Source of the DNA: Nemertoderma westbladi
Lineage: Eukaryota > Xenacoelomorpha > Nemertodermatida > Nemertodermatidae
Length of the DNA: 39,301 nucleotides
NCBI GenBank assembly: GCA_032718475.1
Contig: JAUCBJ010001170.1
Location: 1-39,301, forward strand
Direction of reading: 5' to 3'
Notes under the pieces: model-generated
Told to the model about the DNA's origin: nothing
The model's input: the letters and a program-made list of their open reading frames with translations, nothing else
The model's database searches: none
Made by a program: the position numbers and the translations under genes
In this document: positions 30,368-39,301 of the stretch, piece by piece
Layout: every line of letters begins with the position of its first letter
How positions within the stretch are numbered: position 1 is the first letter of the stretch

Positions 30368-30647
30368 TATGTATGTACAGTAGTTTTATTCCAAAATTTT
30401 AACATTACAAATGATTGTACATATACATTATAAGTGATAGAAACTGCACAAATTATATTAGTTGCTGCATAAATAAATGTAAAAATGACATAAATTATGT
30501 TATAAATAAGTTAGCTTATATTTATGGTGGCGTTTGGAGCCATGTTATAATAATATAGCTATAGGCCCTACTGGTTATTAATAGATATACCCTGCCTACC
30601 GGTAGGTAATGCAGTAGGCCTATCTGGCTGTCAGGCAAATTTCCGCC

Positions 30648-30739
30648 TATTGTTTAAGTGGTATCCAATGACGACATTAAGTAATGTCCCCTTTAGTAGA
30701 CATTACTTAACGCCGTCATGGGTTACCGCGTAAACAATA
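30648..30739. repeat. Imperfect hairpin with 41-42 base arms and a short loop
   Basis: 30648-30689 pairs with 30699-30739 (TATTGTTTAAGTGG against its near-inverse, and GACGACATTAAGTAATGTC against its near-inverse), with about eight mismatches spread along the stem and a loop of roughly 9 bases. It could be a tiny foldback element or a pre-miRNA-like hairpin; the sequence alone does not decide. Confidence 0.75.
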
Positions 30740-30995
30740 ACACCAAATACAATACTAAATGTACGGGCCAATACAATGCTGCAATGTCCTCTAAATTTAT
30801 AAAGTGCTAAATAACAAATCGACGTTAATACTAACGGCGATGAGTAATGTTACAATTTTGGAATAAATCACTTTACATGAAATTTAATTTTTTCTAGACC
30901 ACATGCCTTATGTATTACGTTAGGCCTATATTATGTATTATTATTTATTATTGCTAGCTAGCTAGGCCTACAGTATATTTAATTTATTTTGACTA

Positions 30996-32097
30996 GGCCG
31001 CGTTCACACTACCGAGTCAAAGTCAAAAGACAAAGTGTAAAAAAACTAACAAGAATTTTTTTTCTAGAACGCCCTTATGTATTATATTAGGCCTATATAA
31101 TGTATTATTATTTATTACTGCTAGCTGGCGATATTTATTTTATTTATTTGACTTTGACTCGGTAGTGTGAACGCGCATGGCCTACTATACACCATGACCC
31201 GTAATATAGTGTCATTTTCTGATGACACGGACCCCCCTCGCCCCCCCCCCCCCCCCAAATTTTTCTACAAATCTTTATCATATTGTTTGAAATTTGAAAC
31301 ACCACTAGTTCAACTCACCGTGGTTGTTACCATGAAGCCGGAATTTTCGATTTCGCCTTTAAATTTTATTTATAAGCGTTTTAAAAAAGTGTCTTTTGCG
31401 AAATCGCACCATCTGTATCATTGCCATTCTTCACATTAGTCGTAATTTTTTCACATCAATAGAAAGCTTGCGTTGAAAGGATTCCGAATATGTAGCAATA
31501 TCTGAATTTCATTGAGAAACAGCTGAGATATAGGCGTTCAAAGATTGCAAGAATTATCGTTCGCTGCAGGCCATTTATTCTATTTAATAAATACACAAAA
31601 TTCTAGAACGTGTTATTTATTTTATGAGTTGGTAGGCAACTGCGGTATGCCTATACAATCTATATTGCCTAGCTAATCATACATAAACAATTTGTTCCAG
31701 AATATTGTGTATTTATTAAATAGAATAAATGGCCTGCAGTGAACAATAATTCTTGCAATCTTTGAATGCCTATTTCTCAGCTGTTTCCTAACGAAATTCA
31801 GACATTGTTACATATTTGGAAACCTTTCAACGCAAGCTTTCTATTGATGTGAAAAAATTACGGAATGGCAATGATACAGAGAGTGCGATTTTGCAAAAGA
31901 CACTTTTTTAAAACGCTTATCAATAAAATTTAAAGGCGAAATCGAAAATTCCGGCTTCATGGTAACAACCACGGTGAGTTGAACTAGTTGTGTTTCAAAT
32001 TTCAAACAATATGATAAAGATCTGTAGAAAAATTGGGGGGGGGTGTATATATGGTGTATATATATACTATATATATAGTAGGCCATGGAACGCGGCC
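30996..32097. mobile_element. MITE with GGCCGCGTTCACAC ends, interrupted by a foldback element
   Basis: The left end 30996-31027 (GGCCGCGTTCACACTACCGA and so on) has its inverse at 31147-31175 continued at 32095-32097. Removing 31176-32087 and one TSD copy restores the right end to GTGTGAACGCGGCC. The original element was about 180-185 bases. The right flank is TTA and the left flank CTA, so a 2-3 base target duplication is possible but not proven. Confidence 0.85.
31176..32087. mobile_element. 912 bp foldback element with long arms and a 7 bp target duplication
   Basis: The ends are CATGGCCTACTATA and its inverse. Arms of about 400 bases (31176-31612 and 31694-32087) surround a spacer of about 80 bases. 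GAACGCG stands on both sides (31169-31175 and 32088-32094), the duplicated target. C- and G-runs occupy matching places in the arms (31240s, 32035s). Minus and plus frames with MKPEFSISPLNFI are the same arm read on both strands, not genes. Partial relatives lie at 14745-14830 and 17185-17340. Confidence 0.9.
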
Positions 32098-33093
32098 TTA
32101 CATGTATTATTTCTCAAATAACAACACCATGAAATGTTGCACCACTTGAAATGTTGTCTTATTTCAGTACTTATTACTGTACAGGTGCCATGAGGTTTTA
32201 TGTTCTAGAACAAAAATTTTACCTTCTGACAGCAAGATGGTAGCTAGTAATTTTGTGATATTTAAGGTAGCTAGAGTTTTAATGTTAGCTAAGGATTTTT
32301 TTATTGCAGCTACAATTTTTGAAAAATATTATTAACTTTTTCTAGGCGTGCTTTGTTACCGGTATTGATTTAATGTTAAGCAACACTAAAAATAGTGCTT
32401 TTAATGGTAGCTAGTGTTTTTTTTATGGTAGATAGTGTTTTGGTAGGGTGAGTTTTATTATTAATTAACATTAAGTAACACTAAAAAAATTCATTAATCA
32501 CCCATACTGTATATCCCTACTAGTTCGGTGAAAATACTAGTTACTATAAAAAAAAATTACATAGACTAGTAACCCTTTGCTGCTCAGTGTTGTTTCGGAA
32601 CAACTTTCCTATTATTGGCTCTTCTAATCTCAGAATGGTATAATATGATAGCTGATTGATTGATATGGGTTGTCAACATGTTTCTTGTACCTGAGAATAA
32701 GTTTTCTTTGCTTTCCAGAGGGAAATTTGAACATATTGAGAGCCTATGCTTCAATAAGCGGTAATTGAAAAAACATCTGCATTCATATTGTTAAAAAATG
32801 CAATTCCCTTTAATTTTTCCGTTCCAAAAAAATAGAGTAGTTAGGAAAACATGTTTAAGATGATTTTCAAATGCTCCAATAGATTGTTAATAGATTTTAA
32901 CCAAGTGAGTAGTGTTTTAAAGATTATTGTCCCACAACAACAACATTGCCTATTTAAGAAAGCTATAATTACACTGTTATTAGTTTTTATTTCTCAGTTA
33001 GTTGGGTACCTAAACTAATATTTATTATATATTTATTATTATTACCTATTCTGATTTTTATGCTTGCGCATTAATTGTTCTGTACCTTAAACG
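32098..33093. other. No gene seen; AT-rich with TAGCTAGT words
   Basis: GGTAGCTAGT and TAGCTA-type words recur at 32230-32440, as in 25490-26340. No coding feature was recognised. Confidence 0.5.
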
Positions 33094-34678
33094 GAACCTT
33101 AACCCTATTAAACCCGGGGGGGGGGGGTCAATATGACCCCCCCCCGTGGTTTTTTTATTATAATTCTGAAACAAACGCAGTTGGGAATCTGAAATTTTAT
33201 GACTTTTCCTAAAAATCTATTGTCTTCCTAGTAGTGAAAACCGTTTTCAAAAATATTGGGTACTTTTCGAGTTATAGCACCATTTTTTAACCCTACTTTT
33301 AGCACTTTTTTTGAGACGTTTTTTGAAAATTACATTTCATTAAATATGAATTGTAACATCTCTATTTTTGATTTACACCGGTTTTTTGGTGTTAGAAATT
33401 GGATAGAATTCATATAAATTGATTTAGAAATTTCAAACTTGTTTTTTTCGGTGGGTGCCAAATTTTGGTCCCAGCACCAAATTTTGAAATATGTCAATTT
33501 TGTAAATTGATTGTTTGAAACTTGTTTTTTACGCAATTGGGGTTTTTTGGGGTTCTGAATTCGATGAAATATATACGAGTTGCACCAAGCGTATCAAACT
33601 TGTACTTTTTCGGTGCTGTGTGCAAATTTTGGTGCTAGCACGAAATTTTGAAAATCCATTCAATAGATAAAATTGCTTGTGAGAATTTATTTATTGCGTT
33701 TTAGAGGTTTATGGCTGTTCTGAATTCAATGGAATATATAATTATCGAACTAGACATCTCAAACTTGTATTTTTCGGATATGGGTGCAAAATGTGGTGCT
33801 AGCACCAAATTTTGAAAACCATCAAATATATCAATTGATTGTGTCACCTTGTTTCTTGCGTTATACGGGTTTGTGATGTTTCTGAATTCAATGGAATCAG
33901 TAAAAATTTCATAAGAGTTCTCAAACTTGTATTTTTCGCCGGTGACTGAAAATTGTTGTGCCAGCACCAAATTTTGGAAAATATGCAAATTGATCAGTAG
34001 ATAGTATCACCTTGTTTCTTGCGTTATACGGGTTTATGAGGGTCCTGAATCCGATGGAATCAATAAAAACAACACTGGACATCGCAAACTTGTACGTTTT
34101 GGTGATGGGTACGAAATTTGGTGCTAGCACCAAAATTTGCCAAATTACGCCGAAAAATACAAGTAGCAATGATCTGGCATATTAGAAATGTATTCCATTA
34201 GAATCAGCGCCCTCGAAAACCTGAAAATACGAATTTATAGCATCGTATAAGTGAATTAAAAATTTTGTGTTCTAACTGAAAAGTGCTGGTTACTTGTTTT
34301 TTTCATTTTTTTCCTACGCAGAGAAGACTAAACAGCCATTTATAGTAATCATATCATTTTTAAATATTTTCCAATGTATTTTACACCCCAGAAAACCTGT
34401 ATTGAAAAATAATTAGCCGAAAATGTAACTTTCAAATTTTGTGAAAATTGTGCACAACTTGTAATTTTGGTGCTGCAATATAACCACCCCAGTACATTTT
34501 TTCGAAAATTTTTTTTTTGGTCGGATCCAGACAAGTGATACCTACGTACAATCAAAAAATCAGACGTTTTCTTAAATATTTGTAGATTTTAGAGGGGGGG
34601 GGGGGTCAATATGACCCCCCCCCCCCCCCCGGTATTTGTACAACATTTTATAGCCCGGTACAAATAGGGTTAAGGTTC
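33094..34678. mobile_element. 1.6 kb element bounded by inverted repeats and G-run hairpins
   Basis: GAACCTTAACCCTATT at 33094 has its inverse AATAGGGTTAAGGTTC ending at 34678. Just inside each end lies a G-run, GTCAATATGAC and a C-run (33116-33145 and about 34594-34630), able to form a hairpin with a 3-base loop. Both hairpins are in the same orientation. The interior is largely the tandem repeat at 33300-34160. I found no target duplication. Whether this is a transposon or a satellite block with symmetrical edges cannot be decided here. Confidence 0.55.
33300..34165 (-). repeat. Degenerate 160-165 bp tandem repeat, five units
   Basis: The phrase TCAAACTTGTA or a close form recurs near 33436, 33594, 33759, 33922 and 34087 (spacing about 159-165), each followed by GGTGCTAGCACCAAATTTTG or a variant. 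On the minus strand the units give related 55-residue peptides, such as PISEKYKFEMSS and SIEFRT, with NPYNARNK in the best three. Small indels move the units between frames, so there is no intact gene now; a former repetitive protein is possible. Confidence 0.75.
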
Positions 34679-34705
34679 GATTATTTAGGGCAGCAGTAGT
34701 ACCAG
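34670..34705 (+). mobile_element. Possible 30-base LINE scrap
   Basis: TTCGATTATTTAGGGCAGCA followed by GTAGTACCAGG matches the LINE C-terminal sequence near 18045-18070 (coding RLFRAAVVPV) with three differences. It is too short to be certain, but its position between two other elements suggests a remnant. Confidence 0.45.
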
Positions 34706-34711
34706 GATATA

Positions 34712-35436
34712 TCTTTTTACAGAACACAGCAGAACACAGTAGAACACAGCAGAACACAATAGAATACAGGCGGAACATAGACGAACACAGCTGTAATTAA
34801 AATCTACACCAAAAAATAACACACTTGGGAAAGTACCGGATTTAATCATACAACTGTAAGATGTCAATTACATATTTAAATTAAATGGCGGTTTTCCATA
34901 TCCTCCAAAATAAATTACTTCTCATTATCCTGTAACCATGGAGAGTTGGTTAGTTCTGCAGCAGTACAGTACCGGTAGCTGAATAGGCCTACATCAGTAC
35001 ATTGGTAATATACTCTACACTGTGCCCGGTAATTGCACATCAGTCAGTTAGTACCAATATTCCGTATCATATCCACTTCTAGGAAGCCTACATCTGTCTG
35101 CCTGTACATGTACAATGTACAGTCTGTCAGTCTGTACATGTCTCTACAGCACTAGGTCTACTGCAGTACTGGAACAGGCTGACAGGCAGACTGCTGGACT
35201 AGTAACAGGTACAGGCCTAACCGAACAGCTGATCGGGCAACTTGATCAGGTAATTCATTTTGGAGGATATGGAAAACCGCCATTTAATTTAAATATGTAA
35301 TTGACATCTTACAGTTGTATGATTAAGTCCGGTACTTTCCCAAGTGTGATATTTTTTGGTGTCGATTTTAATTACAGCTGTGTTCGCCTATGTTCCGCCT
35401 GTATTCTATTGTGTTCTGCTGTGTTCTGTAAAAAGA
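34712..35436. mobile_element. Foldback element with ~200 bp arms
   Basis: The left arm 34712-34917 and right arm 35251-35436 are inverse copies, from TCTTTTTACAGAACACAGC at the end to ATATCCTCCAAAAT at the inner edge. The left arm has about 20 extra bases of an AGAACACAGC/T tandem near its tip. The spacer of about 330 bases is itself rich in TGTACATGTACA-type palindromes. No open frame in it is supported and no target duplication is evident. Confidence 0.9.
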
Positions 35437-35453
35437 ACTATCCCGAAAATAAC

Positions 35454-36014
35454 GAGTGTTGAAAAATATCGAGGGTTGAAAAATATCGAGAGTAAAAATA
35501 TCGAGTGTTGAAAAATATCGAGAGTAAAAATATCGAGTGTTGAAAAATATCGAGAGTAAAATTATCGAGTGTTGAAAAATATCGAGAGTAAAAATATCGA
35601 GTGTTGAAAAATATCGAGAGTAAAAATATCGAGTGTTGAAAAATATCGAGAGTAAAAATATCGAGTGTTGAAAAATATCGAGAGTAAAAATATCGAGTGT
35701 TGAAAAATATCGAGAGTAAAAATATCGAGTGTTGAAAAATGTCGACAGTAAAAATATCGAGTGTTGAAAAATATTGAGAGTAAAAATATTGAGAGTAAAA
35801 ATATCGAGTGTTGAAAAATATCGAGAGTAAAAATATCGAGTGTTGAAAAATATCGAGTGTTGAAAAATATCGAGAGTAAAAATATCGAGTGTTGAAAAAT
35901 ATCGAGAGTAAAAATATCGAGTGTTGAAAAATATCGAGAGTAAAAATATCGAGTGTTGAAAAATATCGAAAGTAAAAATATCGAGTGTTGAAAAATATCG
36001 AGAGTAAAAATATT
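35454..36014 (-). repeat. 32 bp minisatellite, about 17 units
   Basis: The unit joins two related halves, GAGTGTTGAAAAATATC (17) and GAGAGTAAAAATATC (15), mostly alternating; half-units are doubled in places (near 35459, 35767 and 35838). Since 32 is not divisible by three and no frame meets a stop, all minus frames stay open, giving the spurious frames 35368-36018 and 35438-36112. Confidence 0.97.
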
Positions 36015-36338
36015 GCATTTTGCTTGAGCATTTTATTTAGAATTATGGCACAATATTGCAGTGCATGGGTTACAACAGTGCAAGTGCAAGTAAGTGGCAT
36101 TATGTAATACACCTTGGGTGCCCATTTACCAGATTTATTATACTAGCTAGTTTTTGCAATTTTTTTAATAAATGTTATAAAAGAAGTGTCAGCTATAAAT
36201 TTTGATAAATATTATAAATATTGTTAAATATTATATTAGAACACGTATAAGCTACCAAATGTTGATAAAAATTTGTGTTCTAGAACATTTTTAGGAAAAA
36301 AAATGTCATACAACCCTTATTTAAAAAAATTGTTACTA
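36015..36338. other. Unique spacer between inverted minisatellite arrays
   Basis: AT-rich sequence with no recognised gene or repeat. Confidence 0.5.
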
Positions 36339-36480
36339 TCGATATTTTTACTCTCGATATTTTTCAACACTCGATATTTTTCAACACTCGATATTTTTAC
36401 TCTCGATATTTTTCAACACTCGATATTTTTCAACACTCGATATTTTTTCTCTCGATATTTTTCAACACTTGATATTTTTC
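36339..36480 (+). repeat. 32 bp minisatellite, inverted array, about 4 units
   Basis: The same half-units as 35454-36014 in reverse complement (GATATTTTTACTCTC and GATATTTTTCAACACTC). The pair of arrays could form a long hairpin around 36015-36338. Confidence 0.95.
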
Positions 36481-36481
36481 A

Positions 36482-39160
36482 CACTCTCTCAGGTATCCCA
36501 CGAGATGTACACTCTCTCAGGTCTCCCCGAGATGTACACACTCTCAGGTCTCCCCGAGATGTACACTCTCTCAGGTCTCCCACGAGATGTACACTCTCTC
36601 AGGTCTCCCCGAGATGTACACTCTCTCAGGTCTCCCCGAGATGTAAACTGTCTCAGGTCTCCCCGAGATGTACACTCTCTCAGGTCTCCCCGAGATGTAA
36701 ACTCTCTCAGGTCTCCCACGAGATGTACACTCTCTCAGGTCTCCCACGAGATGTACACTCTCTCAGGTCTCCCACGAGATGTACACTCTCTCAGGTCTCC
36801 CCGAGATGTAAACTCTCTCAGGTCTCCCACGAGATGTACACTCTCTCAGGTCTCCCACGAGATGTACACTTTCTCAGGTCTCCCACGTGATGTAGATTCT
36901 CAGGTCTCCCCGAGATGTACACTCTCTCAGGTCTCCCACGAGATGTACACTCTCTCAGGTCTCCCACGAGATGTACACTCTCTCAGGTCTCCCCGAGATG
37001 TACACACTCTCAGGTCTCCCCGAGATGTACACTCTCTCAGGTCTCCCACGAGATGTACACTCTCTCAGGTCTCCCCGAGATGTACACTCTCTCAGGTCTC
37101 CCCGAGATGTAAACTGTCTCAGGTCTCCCCGAGATGTACACTCTCTCAGGTCTCCCCGAGATGTAAACTCTCTCAGGTCTCCCACGAGATGTACACTCTC
37201 TCAGGTCTCCCGTGAGATGTACACTCTCTCAGGTCTCCCACGAGATGTACACTCTCTCAGGTCTCCCACGAGATGTACACTCTCTCAGGTCTCCCCGAGA
37301 TGTAAACTCTCTCAGGTCTCTCACGTGATGTACACTCTCTAAGGTCTCCCCGAGATGTACACTCTCTCAGGTCTCCCACGAGATGTACACTCTCTCAGGT
37401 CTCCCCGAGATGTACACTCTCTCAGGTCTCCCCGAGATGTAAACTCACTCATTTCTCCCACGAGATGTACACTCTCTCAGGTCTCCCCGAAATGTACACT
37501 CTCTCAGGTCTCTCACGTGATGTACACTCTCTCAGGTCTCCCACGAGATGTACACTCTCTCAGGTCACCCACGAGATGTACACTCTCTCAGGTCTCCCAC
37601 GAGATGTACACTCTCTCAGGTCTCCCCGAGATGTACACTCTCTAAGGTCTCCCCGAGATATACACTCTCTCAGGTCTCCCACAAGATGTAAACTCTCTCA
37701 GGTCTCCCACGAGATGTACACTCTCTCAGGTCTCCCACGAGATGTACACTCTCTCAGGTCTCCCACGAGATGTACACTCTCTCAGGTCTCCCACGAGATG
37801 TACACTCTCTCAGGTCTCCCCGAGATGTAAACTCTCTCAGGTCTCCCACGAGATGTACACTCTCTCAGGTCTCCCACGAGATGTACACTCTCTCAGGTCT
37901 CCCACGAGATGTACACTCTCTCAGGTCTCCCACGAGATGTACACTCTCTCAGGTCTCCCACGAGATGTACACTCTCTCAAGTCTCCCACGAGATGTACAC
38001 TCTCTCAGGTCTCCCACGAGATGTACACTCTCTCAAGTCTCCCACGAGATGTACACTCTCTCAGGTCTCCCACGAGATGTACACTCTCTCAAGTCTCCCA
38101 CGAGATGTACACTCTCTCAGGTCTCCCACGAGATGTACACTCTCTCAGGTCTCCCACGAGATGTACACTCTCTCAGGTCTCCCCGAGATGTACACTCTCT
38201 CAGGTCTCCCCGAGATGTACACTCTCTCAGGTCTCCCACGAGATGTACACTCTCTCAAGTCTCCCACGAGATGTACACTCTCTCAGGTCTCCCACGAGAT
38301 GTACACTCTCTCAAGTCTCCCACGAGATGTACACTCTCTCAGGTCTCCCACGAGATGTACACTCTCTCAGGTCTCCCACGAGATGTACACTCTCTCAGGT
38401 CTCCCACGAGATGTACACTCTCTCAGGTCTCCCCGAGATGTACACTCTCTCAGGTCTCCCCGAGATGTACACTCTCTCAGGTCTCCCACGAGATGTACAC
38501 TCTCTCAAGTCTCCCACGAGATGTACACTCTCTCAGGTCTCCCACGAGATGTACACTCTCTCAAGTCTCCCACGAGATGTACACTCTCTCAGGTCTCCCC
38601 GAGATGTACACTCTCTCAGGTCTCCCCGAGATGTACACTCTCTCAGGTCTCCCACGAGATGTACACTCTCTCAAGTCTCCCACGAGATGTACACTCTCTC
38701 AAGTCTCGCACGAGATGTACACTCTCTCAGGTCCCCCAAGAGATGTACACTCTCTCAGGTCCCCCACGAGATGTACACTCTCTCAGGTCTCCCCGAGATG
38801 TACACTCTCTCAGGTCTCCCCGAGTTGTAAACTCTCTCAGGTCTCCCCGAGTTGTAAACTCTCTCAGGTCTCCCACGAGATGTACACTCTCTCAAGTCTC
38901 GCACGAGATGTACACTCTCTCAGGTCCCCCAAGAGATGTACACTCTCTCAGGTCCCCCACGAGATGTACACTCTCTCAGGTCTCCCCGAGATGTACACTC
39001 TCTCAGGTCTCCCCGAGATGTACACTCTCTCAGGTCTCCCCGAGTTGTAAACTCTCTCAGGTCTCCCCGAGTTGTAAACTCTCTCAGGTCTCCCACGAGA
39101 TGTAAACTCTCTCAGGTCTCCCACGAGATGTAGATTCTCAGGTCTCTCGAGTGATGTATA
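36482..39160. repeat. 27/28 bp minisatellite, nearly 100 units
   Basis: Units of the form CTCTCTCAGGTCTCC, then CACGAG (28 bp type) or CCGAG (27 bp type), then ATGTACA. Minor variants carry ATGTAAA, CAAGTCTCC, GAGTTGTAAA or CCCCCAAGAG. Variant order shows higher-order repetition: 36489-36719 recurs at 36955-37185 (shift 466 bp), and a block starting near 38700 recurs near 38895. All long frames here (up to 426 residues) come from the repeat having no stop codon. Confidence 0.98.
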
Positions 39161-39301
39161 GTCCCTCACCTCTGTCAGCCCCGACTAGTTGCCAAATCTC
39201 CGACAATATCGATGCCTGTATTCTTGGGAATCCGGAGACGCATTGCACCATCCGGGCTCCGAATAATAATGTTAAAAAAGTTAATTATTAATCTTAAACG
39301 T
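39161..39301. other. Unique sequence beyond the array
   Basis: The array decays over its last two units and ends here. The remaining bases look non-repetitive, but no feature was recognised before the window ends. Confidence 0.5.

Noticed and set aside
31167-32086. Frames with MKPEFSISPLNFI on both strands
   Set aside because: They are the two arms of one inverted repeat, read in opposite directions.
33094-34678. Target duplication for the 1.6 kb block
   Set aside because: Flanking bases AAACG and GATTA do not match, so I do not claim one.
35368-36112. Minus-strand frames of 216 and 224 residues (FNTRYFYSRYFSTLDIF repeat)
   Set aside because: Same reason: the 32 bp unit cycles through three frames, and both frames read the same repeat.
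36273-39105. Many long plus-strand frames (up to 426 residues) with YTLSGLPRDVHSL-type repeats
   Set aside because: They come from a 27/28 bp minisatellite with no stop codon in any frame; several frames overlap over the same bases, and the unit length changes frame continually.
36482-39160. CRISPR-like array
   Set aside because: Units are contiguous 27/28-mers without unique spacers; this is animal DNA and a minisatellite.

Overview
The window is animal nuclear DNA. It contains a multi-exon gene with GT-AG introns, several families of non-LTR retrotransposon (LINE), foldback and MITE-like elements, and long minisatellites. The sequence is AT-rich, and the self-complementary word TAGGCCTA recurs far more often than composition would predict. 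Together with the gene families seen, this suggests a marine invertebrate, perhaps an echinoderm or a similar lineage. The phylum is inference and cannot be settled from this window alone.

Only two host genes are clear, both on the minus strand. One is a compact, intronless Stealth-family phosphotransferase (GNPTAB-like, 7376-8918) broken by a single-base frameshift. The other is a complete major facilitator superfamily (MFS) transporter of the oxalate/formate antiporter (OFA) or monocarboxylate type. I could assemble it from seven exons between 22996 and 15270, with all phases agreeing (1,560 coding bases, 519 residues).

Layout. 1-6.8 kb: a dispersed repeat, two opposed decayed copies of an RTE-like LINE (A minus, B plus), a fragment of a second LINE, and a 150-165 bp tandem repeat. 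6.8-9.5 kb: the Stealth gene. 9.5-14.6 kb: a rearranged LINE copy (C) with an inverted 3' piece at its head, fragments of another LINE family (E), and a second, inverted copy of the first dispersed repeat. 15.2-23 kb: the MFS gene. Its introns hold a 5'-truncated LINE (D) with a 27 bp target duplication, a 45 bp GC-rich minisatellite and older LINE relics. 23-25.2 kb: mostly featureless. 25.2-29.5 kb: a 4.3 kb unit with 39 bp terminal inverted repeats enclosing a broken zinc-binding/cysteine-rich gene, which I regard as the best candidate for a little-described transposon. 29.5-36 kb: hairpins, a MITE interrupted by a 912 bp foldback element (7 bp target duplication), a 1.6 kb element bounded by inverted repeats and G-run hairpins with an internal ~165 bp tandem repeat, and a second foldback element. 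35.4-39.2 kb: a 32 bp minisatellite in two opposite orientations, then a ~2.7 kb array of 27/28 bp units.

Most apparent open reading frames in the right third are by-products of stop-free tandem repeats. I recognised no tRNA, rRNA or CRISPR.
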